From a virus: a stretch of 50,653 bases of DNA. Positions within the stretch are counted from its first letter, which is position 1. Every line of letters starts with the position of its first letter. The DNA lies in IMG/VR virus record IMGVR_UViG_3300032322_001385, positions 1 through 50,653 of that record; one strand, 5' to 3'. This document shows positions 28,973 to 36,837 of the stretch, piece by piece. The notes below the pieces were generated by a model that saw only the letters and a program-made list of their open reading frames with translations, had not been told where the DNA came from and did not search any database. A program made the translations under genes and the position numbers.

Positions 28973-29881
28973 TTAGAAGGGGTCATCAGCAACCACTTCT
29001 GGCTGCAATACTTTCTGCTCCGCAACATCCGCGACAGGCGAGGTTTCGTCAGAATCCGCCGGCGACACTGCAACGGTTTCGTTGGCAGCTGCGATCTGAC
29101 GGTTGAGCGCCGCCACTGTCACCGGCTCCGCCTCAAGCGCGGGCTGCGCGGGCTGCGCGGGCTGCGCGGGCTGCTCATCGACCACCGCCACCTGCGTCAC
29201 ACCCTGGCTCAGCGCGTTGTCGCTCTGCAGCACCTGGTCGAGGTCGTTGCTGCTCGGCAGACGCTTCGCCAACCTGCGGATCACGGTCTTCTTCGCCATC
29301 TCGCCCCACTCGCTCGCCCAGCAAGCCTTGCCGATGCCCGTGGCCTTCGCGCGGATCTTCTCCACCTGCGCCACGCTCATCACCTCGCGCTGGATGTCGC
29401 CATCCCGAAATTTGGCAATGGCGTAGACGCACAGTGACTTGCCCCCCTGCTGGGCCAGGTTTGGCTTGTGGTGGATCCGCTCGTTGTCGCCCAGCTCGAA
29501 GTCGAACTCATCGCCTTCGTAGACGACGTGGGCCCTGATGCTGCTGATCTCGCCCGACTGACGGATCTTTTTCAGGATGCCTCCCACCATCGGCAGGTAA
29601 GCCACCGTTTTCCCGCCGCTCTGGCGGTCGTTGTAGACGCTCAGGCCGGCCTCACGGCCATCGAGCAGCAGGCCATCCTGAGCAGCCTTCATGCAGGCGC
29701 TCATCAGCGTCCGCCGGTCTGCTCCCAGCAGGTCCGGCTGCATCTGCACCGCCGTGACGACAGTGCGAATGAAACGGTCGGCAGGGATCGCAGACGGCAG
29801 GGCCGTCTCGAACTCCCGGGTCATGCGGCCCAAATCAGCGCGAAGCTGACTTACCTGGGCTGGTAGTTGAAGCTGGCTCAT
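28973..29881 (-). CDS. recT: RecT-family single-strand annealing protein
   Basis: A 302-residue RecT. Core motifs: DRFIRTVVTAVQMQPDLLGADRRTLMSACMKAAQDGLLLDGREAGLSVYN, then YLPMVGGILKKIRQSGEISSIRAHVVYEGDEFDFELGDN and CWASEWGEMAKKTVIRRLAKRLP. The C-terminal third is disordered, with four PAQ-type repeats and DDPF at the very end, like the SSB tip. RecT anneals the strands made by the exonuclease encoded next. This gives phage recombination independent of RecA. Confidence 0.95.
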   Translation of the reverse strand: MSQLQLPAQVSQLRADLGRMTREFETALPSAIPADRFIRTVVTAVQMQPDLLGADRRTLMSACMKAAQDGLLLDGREAGLSVYNDRQSGGKTVAYLPMVGGILKKIRQSGEISSIRAHVVYEGDEFDFELGDNERIHHKPNLAQQGGKSLCVYAIAKFRDGDIQREVMSVAQVEKIRAKATGIGKACWASEWGEMAKKTVIRRLAKRLPSSNDLDQVLQSDNALSQGVTQVAVVDEQPAQPAQPAQPALEAEPVTVAALNRQIAAANETVAVSPADSDETSPVADVAEQKVLQPEVVADDPF

Positions 29882-29918
29882 TGCAAATGGTTCTCAGGAA
29901 CGAATGGTGTGATGGTGC

Positions 29919-30734
29919 TCAGTCTTTGTTCCAGCCGGGGAGATCGATCGGCTCTTGGATCTGGTCGCCGTAGCCCGGCCACAGGTTGTTCTTCCAGCAC
30001 TCGGCCAGCAGCGTCATGCCGGCAGCGATCCGACGGCGGCCGGCGTCGAGCAGGGCCTCGGAGGCGGGGTAGACCGCGACCCCATAGGGGCGTGCGTTCT
30101 CAACCACCAGGCTGAGGAACAGCTCCCCGCCCTGGGCGTCCAGGTTCCAGGCTGCTTGCACGTGGTAGTCGTAGTTGCTGATCGATCGGCAGAACTCCGC
30201 CCGGCTGGCGTCGGTTGCCGTCTTCACGTCGACCACGATCCGCCGATCCTCGCTGTGCCAGTCCGGCCGGGTCTTGCACTCCAAAGTCGTAGCCTCATCG
30301 GTCCACGTATAGGAGGCCTCACGGCGGCCAGGCAGCTCCAGCAGGAAGGCCGCGGCAGGATGCTTGCGCACCGCATCAGCCATCCGGCGCACTTCGTCCG
30401 CATCGTCGGGCGTCAGCACGATCTTGCCTTTGCTCTCGGCTTCGAACTCTGCAGCCAGTTCCTTGCCCACCTTGGTGCGGCGGTCGAAAGTCTGCTTCGG
30501 CACCGCGATGGTGCTGTCCCAGAGCTGCGGCTCCAGGATCGCCGTGTGGAGGGCTGTGCCCTTGAGCATGGCGTCGGTGGGCGGCTTCTTCTCTCGATCC
30601 TCAGCGAGGAAGCGATCGAAGTAATGAAGCGGGCTGCGCTTCAGCTCTTTGATCTGGCTCGGGCTGACGGCCTTGAGGTGGTGGTAGTCCTCATTGCTGA
30701 GGTCGGTGTGATGAATGAGCTTCGGGGCCATCAA
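29919..30734 (-). CDS. RecE-like PD-(D/E)XK exonuclease
   Basis: A 271-residue nuclease of the RecE C-terminal/DUF3799 type. LKAVSPSQIKELKRSPLHYFDRFL, MLKGTALHTAIL, ECKTRPDWHSEDRRIVVDVKTATDASRAEFCR and the Gln of HVQAAWNL give the active site: H of TALH, acid Asp, D-x-K in VVDVKT, and Gln. It would chew 5' ends so that RecT can anneal. The ATGA-type overlap with the gene upstream and the RecT gene downstream define a recombination operon. Confidence 0.9.
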   Translation of the reverse strand: MMAPKLIHHTDLSNEDYHHLKAVSPSQIKELKRSPLHYFDRFLAEDREKKPPTDAMLKGTALHTAILEPQLWDSTIAVPKQTFDRRTKVGKELAAEFEAESKGKIVLTPDDADEVRRMADAVRKHPAAAFLLELPGRREASYTWTDEATTLECKTRPDWHSEDRRIVVDVKTATDASRAEFCRSISNYDYHVQAAWNLDAQGGELFLSLVVENARPYGVAVYPASEALLDAGRRRIAAGMTLLAECWKNNLWPGYGDQIQEPIDLPGWNKD

Positions 30735-30949
30735 ATGAGCCCCTCCTGCACACGACGAACCAGCTCTTGATTCACGTCGTTCAGGCGGGAAAGCAGCTGG
30801 TGCGTGGTCAACGCACGCTCAGACATCAGCGGGCTTCCACGCAAAGACTCGGCCTGCGCTTTCAGCAGTTCAGTCTTGGCTTTAAGGTGCTCCAGCTCGG
30901 CTTGGTCAATGTCCATACCCTGTGAATAGCGGGGGTCGCTTTGAACCAT
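30731..30949 (-). CDS. Small coiled-coil protein, first gene of leftward operon
   Basis: A 72-residue protein starting at ATG 30949 with GGGAGG five bases upstream. MVQSDPRYSQGMDIDQAELEHLKAKTELLKAQAESLRGSP has a strong heptad helix. The rest (LTTHQLLSRLNDVNQELVRRVQEGL) is also helical. No family is recognised. An upstream start at 30967 is possible but lacks a site. It heads the exo-RecT-SSB operon, divergent from the helicase operon. Confidence 0.65.
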   Translation of the reverse strand: MVQSDPRYSQGMDIDQAELEHLKAKTELLKAQAESLRGSPLMSERALTTHQLLSRLNDVNQELVRRVQEGLI

Positions 30950-30990
30950 AACTGCCTCCCTGCCCATACTTCCGCCTCCCGCTGAATCCC

Positions 30991-31053
30991 GTTACATACT
31001 GTGACAAAGCATTGATTTCGGCTGATAATCTGCGATCCTTGACGCTACGTCAA
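30991..31053 (+). promoter_or_regulatory. Promoter of the helicase operon with operator-like words
   Basis: A sigma-70-like pair GTGACA (31001-31006) and GATAAT (31024-31029) with a 17-base spacer. The -35 lies inside GTTAC-N5-GTGAC (30991-31005), a word related to those at 23666, 27755 and 32921. A perfect dyad TTGACG-CTA-CGTCAA sits at 31039-31053, about at +5 to +20 from the expected start. A repressor bound to either site would block the rightward early operon; the region also separates it from the leftward operon. Confidence 0.65.
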
Positions 31054-31075
31054 CCGCCAACCTCTCGCCTCTCGC

Positions 31076-32554
31076 ATGCTCGCGCTCAGGCCCTTTCAGG
31101 TCACCGCAACAGAGGAGATCCGCCATGCCTACAGGCTCGGGCATCGCACCCTCTTGTTCGTGCTGCCCACCGGCGGCGGCAAGACCTTCACCTTCGTCCA
31201 CGTCGCCGAGCGGGCCGCCGCGCGCAACAACCGCACGCTCATCCTCGTGCACCGTCAGGAGCTGGTCGATCAGGCTTCACGCGCTATCGATGCCGTCGGC
31301 TGCCCCCATGGCGTCATCGCCTCCGGCTACCGCATGGACCTGCGCTTCCCCGTGCAGGTCGCATCCGTGCAGACACTTGTGAAGCGGCTGCACCTCATCC
31401 CACCGGACTGGTTCCAGCTGGTGGTCGTCGACGAGGCCCACCACGCCGTCGCCGGCACCTGGGCCACCATCCTCACGGCCATGCCCAACGCCCGGGTGCT
31501 TGGCGTCACCGCCACGCCAGAGCGGCTCGACGGGAAGGGCCTCAGCGGCATGTTCCAGGTGATGATCCTCGGCCCCGACGCCGCATGGCTCACGGACGAG
31601 GGCTTCCTTACCCGCGCGAAGATCTACCACCCCAAGGGCCTCGACCTGTCGATGGTCAAGCGGGTCGACAGTCGCAAGGGCAAGCAGGAGGCCGGCGAGA
31701 TCCTTCGCCGCCGGCAGTTCATGGGCGATGCCGTCACCCACTACCGACGCACCATCGCCCCGCTCCACAACGGCACCGCCATCGCCTTCACGCCCAACCT
31801 GGAGGTGGCCACCACGCTCTCCGAGGCATTCCGGGATGCTGGCATCACCTCGGCCGTCATCGACGGGAAGCTCGATCGTGGGCACCGCCGGCGCATGATC
31901 CGCGACCTCGGCGATGCTTCCCTCAAGGTGCTCGTCAGCGTCGACGTGATCTCAGAGGGCACCGATATTCCCTCCGTCGCTGGCGCGATCCTCTACAGGC
32001 CCACCGACTCGCTCACCCTCTTCCTGCAGCAGGTCGGCCGCGTGCTCAGGCCTATCTACGCACCAGGCTTCGATCTCGACACCACCTCCGGCCGCCTGGC
32101 CGCCATCGAGCGCGGAGGCAAGCCCTTCGCCGTCATCAACGATCACGTCGGCAACAGCTACATCGGCGACGTCCTCAAGCACGGCACACCCACCGACTAC
32201 CGCCCCTGGTCTCTCGAAGGGAAGGTGGCCCGCGAGAAGTCACAGTCCGCAGCGCCACCGATCAAGATCTGCCCGTCTTGCCTTTGTCAGATCCCAGCGA
32301 TCTCCAACCCCTGCCCTGAGTGCGGACATCAGTTCCAAGTGGTCGTCCGAGAGATGCAGGTCGTCGAAGGTGACCTTGAAGAGCTCGATCCCGAGCTGGC
32401 CAAGCGCCAAAGTCGACGCGAAGTGGCCCAGGCCCGCACCAAGGAAGAGCTCGAAGCGATCGCCAAGGAGCGCGGCTATAAGGCAGGCTGGGTTACTCAC
32501 ATGCTCAACGCCCGAGGGGGCCGTAACAGTTATGCCCAAGCGCAGTTCCGATGA
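31076..32554 (+). CDS. SF2 DNA helicase (DEAH) with C-terminal zinc ribbon
   Basis: A 492-residue helicase. Walker A PTGGGKT at 31-37, DEAH at 119-122, VTATPERLDG (motif III) and QQVGRVLRP (motif VI) are all present in RadD/UvsW-like order. A zinc ribbon (ICPSCLCQIPAISNPCPECGHQF) and a helical tail follow. It likely unwinds replication or recombination intermediates. First gene after the promoter at 31001; it overlaps the nuclease gene by 23 bases. A long second frame in the region is an artefact of GC bias. Confidence 0.94.
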   Translation: MLALRPFQVTATEEIRHAYRLGHRTLLFVLPTGGGKTFTFVHVAERAAARNNRTLILVHRQELVDQASRAIDAVGCPHGVIASGYRMDLRFPVQVASVQTLVKRLHLIPPDWFQLVVVDEAHHAVAGTWATILTAMPNARVLGVTATPERLDGKGLSGMFQVMILGPDAAWLTDEGFLTRAKIYHPKGLDLSMVKRVDSRKGKQEAGEILRRRQFMGDAVTHYRRTIAPLHNGTAIAFTPNLEVATTLSEAFRDAGITSAVIDGKLDRGHRRRMIRDLGDASLKVLVSVDVISEGTDIPSVAGAILYRPTDSLTLFLQQVGRVLRPIYAPGFDLDTTSGRLAAIERGGKPFAVINDHVGNSYIGDVLKHGTPTDYRPWSLEGKVAREKSQSAAPPIKICPSCLCQIPAISNPCPECGHQFQVVVREMQVVEGDLEELDPELAKRQSRREVAQARTKEELEAIAKERGYKAGWVTHMLNARGGRNSYAQAQFR

Positions 32555-32924
32555 AGGCAAGGTCTCGGCTGACATCGCCCTGGCCTTTGGCCACGGAGAC
32601 TGCCGCCTGCTCCGCAACAACGTCGGCGGGCTCTACGCCAAGGATGGCCGCTTCGTCGCCTACGGCCTCGGCTCGATGGGCGGGAAGATCTTGCCCGGCA
32701 CCCTCGACTGGATCGGCTGGCGCACCATCACCATCACGCCCGACATGGTCGGCCGTCGCGTCGCGATCTTCGCCGCCATCGATGCCAAGGATCTGGCGAA
32801 GCCGCGGACCGAGCAGATCACCTTCACCAACAACGTCATCGCCGCCGGCGGCCTGGCCGGCTTCGCGCACAACGTCGAAGAGGCCCGGGCCATCCTCTAC
32901 CCCAGCTGGCTGCCTCCTGCGTAA
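32532..32924 (+). CDS. VRR-NUC-type nuclease
   Basis: A 130-residue nuclease starting MPKRSSDEGKVSADIALAFG. LLRNNVGGLY, LPGTLDWIGW with Asp, VAIFAAIDAKDLAKPRTEQITFTNNVIAAGGLAGFAHNVEEA match VRR-NUC, with D, D-x-K and the conserved Gln. Family members act as structure-specific or Holliday-junction-like nucleases in phages. The preceding in-frame stretch is not protein-like, so the internal ATG is used. It overlaps the helicase, and its TAA lies inside an operator-like word. Confidence 0.88.
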   Translation: MPKRSSDEGKVSADIALAFGHGDCRLLRNNVGGLYAKDGRFVAYGLGSMGGKILPGTLDWIGWRTITITPDMVGRRVAIFAAIDAKDLAKPRTEQITFTNNVIAAGGLAGFAHNVEEARAILYPSWLPPA

Positions 32925-32935
32925 CGCATTGTTAC
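32921..32935. promoter_or_regulatory. GTAAC-N5-GTTAC perfect dyad
   Basis: GTAACGCATTGTTAC is a perfect inverted repeat with a 5-base centre, ending the VRR-NUC gene and preceding the small genes at 32995. It is the most symmetrical of four related words in early intergenic DNA (others at 23666, 27755, 30991). No convincing promoter hexamers follow, so its role is open. Confidence 0.45.
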
Positions 32936-32994
32936 CACCGACGTGCAGCAGGGACACTCTGCCCGTAGCGTTCATGGGCACCAACGCACGCCCC

Positions 32995-33246
32995 ATGACA
33001 CTCTCCCTCGAAACCGCTCAGCATCGCCTGCGCAAGCTCTACCGCGACGCTCACCACTGCGAACCACCCTCCGAAGGGCACCTCTACAACTGGGCCGGCA
33101 AACCCGAACTCTGGGCTGAGCATCAGATCCGTTTCCGCGGCTGGTCCTACCACGCCACCGAGGCCACCGTCCGGGAGGCCCGCCGGCTCTTCAATCGCGT
33201 CAGCGTCATCACCCTCCCCCAGGAGCAAGACGAGCCCACACCATGA
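32995..33246 (+). CDS. Small hypothetical early protein
   Basis: An 83-residue protein: MTLSLETAQHRLRKLYRDAH, then YNWAGKPELWAEHQIRFRGWSYHATEATVREARRLFNRVSVITL. Helix-strand-helix with several aromatic residues. An in-frame ATG at 32974 would add 7 residues. No ribosome site decides. No family recognised. Its stop overlaps the next ATG. Confidence 0.55.
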   Translation: MTLSLETAQHRLRKLYRDAHHCEPPSEGHLYNWAGKPELWAEHQIRFRGWSYHATEATVREARRLFNRVSVITLPQEQDEPTP

Positions 33247-33428
33247 CCGCCCCCAGGCTGCTCGCCTACACCGTCACTGCGCACCGCCAGGGCCGGCCCA
33301 CCCCGGCCCGCTACACCTTCATGGCAACCGGGCCCGCTGCCGCCATCACCATGGCGCAGGAGCTGCTCCCTGATCACCTCATCTCCACCGCCCTGCTCCA
33401 CCCCGACTGGGACGACGAACTCGCATGA
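33243..33428 (+). CDS. Small hypothetical early protein
   Basis: A 61-residue protein, TAPRLLAYTVTAHRQGRPTPARYTFMATGPAAAITMAQELLPDHLISTALLHPDWDDELA. A beta hairpin followed by a helix. Start and stop overlap both neighbours (ATGA). Function unknown; the tight coupling supports reality. Confidence 0.5.
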   Translation: MTAPRLLAYTVTAHRQGRPTPARYTFMATGPAAAITMAQELLPDHLISTALLHPDWDDELA

Positions 33429-33616
33429 GCACACCCGGCGTTCAAGCATTCCGCGACTCGGTCACCTTCACCGCCGGCATCGGCTACGAGCGCCGACGCA
33501 TGACCGAGCGACTCCTCCAGCGGGCCGCCGATCTGCGCGACCTCCCAGGCCCTACCTCACGCTCCGTTCAGGCAGAGCTTCGCCGCCTGGCCGATGAGCT
33601 GGAGGCCATGCCCTGA
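33425..33616 (+). CDS. Small helical early protein
   Basis: A 63-residue protein: STPGVQAFRDSVTFTAGIGYERRRMTERLLQRAADLRDLPGPTSRSVQAELRRLADELEAMP. Mostly basic helices with an acidic end. Its TGA overlaps the primase ATG (TGATG). It could be a small partner of the primase-helicase, but this rests only on position. Confidence 0.5.
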   Translation: MSTPGVQAFRDSVTFTAGIGYERRRMTERLLQRAADLRDLPGPTSRSVQAELRRLADELEAMP

Positions 33617-35886
33617 TGGATCTGCTGCAGGAGCTCGGCCGCCTCCCAGATCACTGGGCCTTCGTCGCCATCGGCCCTAACAAGCGCCCCTACATCAAGG
33701 ATTGGGACTGGGCAGAGCAGCCCATGACCAAGGCGCAGATGGCTGCAGAGATCACCGCTGGCCGCGCACAGGCCATCGGCGTCGTGGCAGGCCCCGCATC
33801 AGGCGTCCTCTTCGTCGATCACGACGGGATCTCCGCCACCACCCAGCTGGAGCGCCTCGGCATTCCCCTGCGCTCCCTCCCCAAGTCCTGGGCCATGACC
33901 TCAGGCCGCGACGGCCGCTTCCAAATCATCTATTCCGTCCCTGAGCAGTTCTGGCCCGCGCTTCGCAACCGCCGCTACTGGCACACAGGCGACCCCGACC
34001 CGACCACCGGCAAGCCCACCAAGGTGCTCGGCCCCGATGGCAAAGCCGAGCAGATCGACCTTCGTTGGGCGCGTCACTATTCCGTCGTCGCCGGCCGCCA
34101 CCCCGAAACCTCCGGCTACCGCTGGCTCAAGGACCGCGGCCCCGGTGAGCAAGACCTGGCCACCGCACCCACAGAGCTGATCGAGCTGCTCCTCAACGAG
34201 CCCGAGCCCGATCCAACTCCTCTCCTCACACCCGCGCCATTGGTCGCCACACCAATGCCACCACCACCTGGCCCCGGGAAGCTCCCCTTGCTCGACTTCG
34301 TCTGCAAGGCCTCCCGTGAACTGATCGATTCCGGTGGCACCCCCGGCTCATGGAACGACGATCAGCTCAAGCTCTCACTCGACCTTCGCGGCACCGAGGA
34401 ATGGATCCGCTCACAGGGCCACCAGTCCGACATCACCGCATCGCAGGCCTTCGCTCTCCACATCCAGGCCGCAGCGGCCAAAGCCAAAGACTTCGATGAG
34501 CGCAAAGCCTGGCGGCGCTTCGATGGCGCTGATGACCGCACACCCAGGCCGTCGACGCCCGTCGAAAAGCTCGAGGAGCGGCTGCGCTACCACAACCGCC
34601 ACTCGCTCCCGATCCTTCCACCGCCGCCGCGCGAGCGCTCAGCCAACCATCTGGAATCGCCAGGGAGTTCCCGCACCACAGCAGCATCACCACAGCAGCT
34701 GGACAACCAGCAGCACCAGCAGTCCTACGCACCAACCCTCGGCAAGCCCATCAAGCTCGAGTCGGCTGAGGTGCTCGCCATGCTCCGCGCACAGGCCGCT
34801 GGCGGACGCCTTCGCTACAACACCTTCTCCCAGCTCATTGAGCTTGATGGATCAGTGCTAGACGGCGTTGAGCGCTTCTACCTCACCCTCGCTGATCAGG
34901 GCTTCAAGGTCGGCAAGGAGAACGCACTTGACTGCCTCGTGCACGTCGCCAACGAAAATCCCTACGACCCCGTGCGCCTCTACCTCGAACACGTCGAGGC
35001 CACCGTTCAGCCCGCCTACATCGGCGGCCTTGCATCTGCCTACCTCCGGCCCGAAGACACCGCCCTGGGCCAACCCACCCTCTACGACCACATGCTTCGC
35101 TGCACGCTCATCGCAGCCGTTCGCCGCGCCTTCATGCCCGGCTGCAAGCACGATGAAGCCTGCGTCCTCACCGGCGGCCAGGGCCTTCGCAAGTCATCCT
35201 TCTGGAAAGCCCTCGGCGGGCCATTCTTCTCCGATTCCCTCGGCGACCTCTCCTCGAAGGACGACCTGATGGTGCTCCACCGTTCATGGGTAATGGAGTG
35301 GGCCGAGCTCGATCAGGTCACCTCAAAGAAGCACGCCGGCCACATCAAAGCCTTCCTCAGCCGCTCTACCGACACCTTCCGCGTGCCCTACGGCAAAGCT
35401 ACCGAAGAGCACCCACGCCGCGGCATCATCGTTGGCTCCGCAAACCGCCAGCACGGCCTCCTCGTCGACGACGAAAACCGCCGCTTTTGGATCATCCCCG
35501 TCACCAAGACCAAAGCTGATCCGATCGACACCGGCGCACTCATGCACGAGCGCGACGCGATCTGGGCCGGCGCTATGGCCGCCTTCCGCGCCAATGAGCC
35601 CGATCACCTCCCCAGCGATCTTCTCGACCTGGTGGACCAGGAGAACGAGGCCTACGTCATCACCAACCCATGGGAGCCCGCCATCACACAATGGCTCAAC
35701 CAGCGCATTCCGGGCGAGCAGATCACCACCGAGCGCATTCTCGTCGAGGCCGTGGAGAAGCCCGTCGAACGCCAGACGCGCATTGACCAGATGGCCGTGG
35801 CCGACATCCTCCGCTCCTTGGGCTACGAGCGCCGAAGGGTCATGAGCAACGGGCAACGCGCCTGGCGGTGGTTCCACACCGGCTGA
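33616..35886 (+). CDS. Primase-polymerase / VapE-type helicase
   Basis: A 756-residue replication protein. The N-terminal 180 residues are a bifunctional primase/polymerase domain with the metal motif D-x-D in GVLFVDHDGISATTQLERLG and histidine GRHPETSGYRW. A linker region (about 190-385) is Pro/Gln-rich. The C-terminal half is VapE-like SF3/AAA+: CVLTGGQGLRKSSFW (Walker A), SWVMEWAELDQVTSKKHAGHIKAFLSRSTDTFRVPYGK, then RGIIVGSANRQHGLLVDDENRRFWIIPV (sensor and Arg finger). It should start and drive phage replication. The terminator at 35941 follows. Confidence 0.94.
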   Translation: MDLLQELGRLPDHWAFVAIGPNKRPYIKDWDWAEQPMTKAQMAAEITAGRAQAIGVVAGPASGVLFVDHDGISATTQLERLGIPLRSLPKSWAMTSGRDGRFQIIYSVPEQFWPALRNRRYWHTGDPDPTTGKPTKVLGPDGKAEQIDLRWARHYSVVAGRHPETSGYRWLKDRGPGEQDLATAPTELIELLLNEPEPDPTPLLTPAPLVATPMPPPPGPGKLPLLDFVCKASRELIDSGGTPGSWNDDQLKLSLDLRGTEEWIRSQGHQSDITASQAFALHIQAAAAKAKDFDERKAWRRFDGADDRTPRPSTPVEKLEERLRYHNRHSLPILPPPPRERSANHLESPGSSRTTAASPQQLDNQQHQQSYAPTLGKPIKLESAEVLAMLRAQAAGGRLRYNTFSQLIELDGSVLDGVERFYLTLADQGFKVGKENALDCLVHVANENPYDPVRLYLEHVEATVQPAYIGGLASAYLRPEDTALGQPTLYDHMLRCTLIAAVRRAFMPGCKHDEACVLTGGQGLRKSSFWKALGGPFFSDSLGDLSSKDDLMVLHRSWVMEWAELDQVTSKKHAGHIKAFLSRSTDTFRVPYGKATEEHPRRGIIVGSANRQHGLLVDDENRRFWIIPVTKTKADPIDTGALMHERDAIWAGAMAAFRANEPDHLPSDLLDLVDQENEAYVITNPWEPAITQWLNQRIPGEQITTERILVEAVEKPVERQTRIDQMAVADILRSLGYERRRVMSNGQRAWRWFHTG

Positions 35887-35940
35887 TTGCCTCACCCCCC
35901 TACTTGATGCCCCCATCTCCTGGAGAGGTGAGGCACCCCG

Positions 35941-35967
35941 AAACCCCAGGCCACACCTGGGGTTTTC
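35941..35967 (+). terminator. Rho-independent terminator of the rightward early operon
   Basis: A perfect 10-bp stem AAACCCCAGG (35941-35950) / CCTGGGGTTT (35956-35965) with loop CCACA is followed by TC and a T-rich stretch. It ends transcription after the primase gene, 55 bases from its stop. Confidence 0.9.
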
Positions 35968-36225
35968 TACTTGCTGCCACCTTTGCCAGGTGTCCTACCT
36001 ATGTCGCAAAACTCTCTCGCGCCCTTACCCGCACCCCCTGCTATGGCCTCTCCTCCCCTTCTCTTTCTTTATTACTTCTTTAGAGGGTAGGTAGGGTAAT
36101 AGATAGAAAGGCCAGTCGTGGGCAGGGTTTTCGGCCTGCCTCACCCCCTCAGACGTGGGGCAATACTTGGGGGCAGGTGGGGCAGCGCTCTCCAGACCTA
36201 CCCTGGACCCCAGGAGGGCTCACCC
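35968..36225 (+). other. Gene-free stretch with AT-rich island and small hairpin
   Basis: 258 bases without a supported gene. 36055-36115 is a pyrimidine run (CTTTCTTTATTACTTC) then a purine/AT-rich block with TAGGTAGGGTAATAGATAG, unusual in this GC-rich genome. A promoter for the tail gene at 36226 could lie here (possible -10 TAATAG at 36099-36104), but spacer lengths to -35-like TTACTT are off (19). A 6-bp hairpin GGCAGG…CCTGCC is at 36121-36140. Confidence 0.35.
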
Positions 36226-36837
36226 ATGGCATCCATCGACATCAGCGCCAAAATCATTGGGGACAAGGAGCTCTCTGCTGCCCTCGCCCGCCTCTCCAGC
36301 CACGACATCCCCAAGGCCATCACTGCCGGTGTGCGCCTTGCTTCCCGCGGCGCCAAGACCGCCCTGGGCAAGAACATCAGCGCCATCACCCCGATCCCTT
36401 CCGCCCGCATCAAGCAAGACGTCTTCGTCTCCATCGCTGGCGATGGGCAAAGCGCCAAGGTCTACACCGCAAGCGATCCCATCTCGGCCCTGCGCTTCAA
36501 GCCCAAGCAGACACGCACAGGCCTTCAGCTCACCCTCTACAAGGGCGAGCGCACCGTCATCCGCTCAGGGTTCATGCAGACCAACCGTGCTCAGTCCGGT
36601 CGCGGCAAGCTGCCCTTCAAGCCCACCTCTGAGCGCCCTTACTCCTACGACGGCCGACGCAAGAACAAGCGCAAAGGCATGCAGTTCGTCTTCGGTCTCT
36701 CCATCGCATCCATCTACCTCGGTGGACGTCACAGCTCACGCCTGCAGAAGCTCACCGAAGCACGCGTCGAAGAGCAGCTCGTCAAGGGCATTCTCCAGCG
36801 CCTGGGGGCCATGGGGAGGGGCTTTGGCAACGCCTGA
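36226..36837 (+). CDS. GpZ-like minor tail protein, displaced from the late operon
   Basis: A 203-residue protein with AGGAGG eight bases before ATG 36226. DISAKIIGDKELSAALARLSSHDIPKAITAGVRLASRGAKTALGKNISAITPIPSARIKQDVFVSIAG resembles the lambda/P2-like 'minor tail protein Z' family, including the basic C-terminus (RRKNKRKGMQFVFGLSIASIYLGG). In lambda, Z finishes the tail for head joining. Other tail genes sit after 48 kb and before 18 kb, so this one is isolated between the primase operon and the ParB gene, with its own terminator-insulated start. Confidence 0.6.
   Translation: MASIDISAKIIGDKELSAALARLSSHDIPKAITAGVRLASRGAKTALGKNISAITPIPSARIKQDVFVSIAGDGQSAKVYTASDPISALRFKPKQTRTGLQLTLYKGERTVIRSGFMQTNRAQSGRGKLPFKPTSERPYSYDGRRKNKRKGMQFVFGLSIASIYLGGRHSSRLQKLTEARVEEQLVKGILQRLGAMGRGFGNA

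Noticed and set aside
31012-32319. A 435-codon frame overlapping the helicase
   Set aside because: Arg/His/Pro-rich shadow in another frame; the helicase frame has all motifs and the ribosome context.
36001-36117. A firm promoter call in the AT-rich island
   Set aside because: The -10-like TAATAG lacks a -35 at normal spacing, so only a tentative note was kept.
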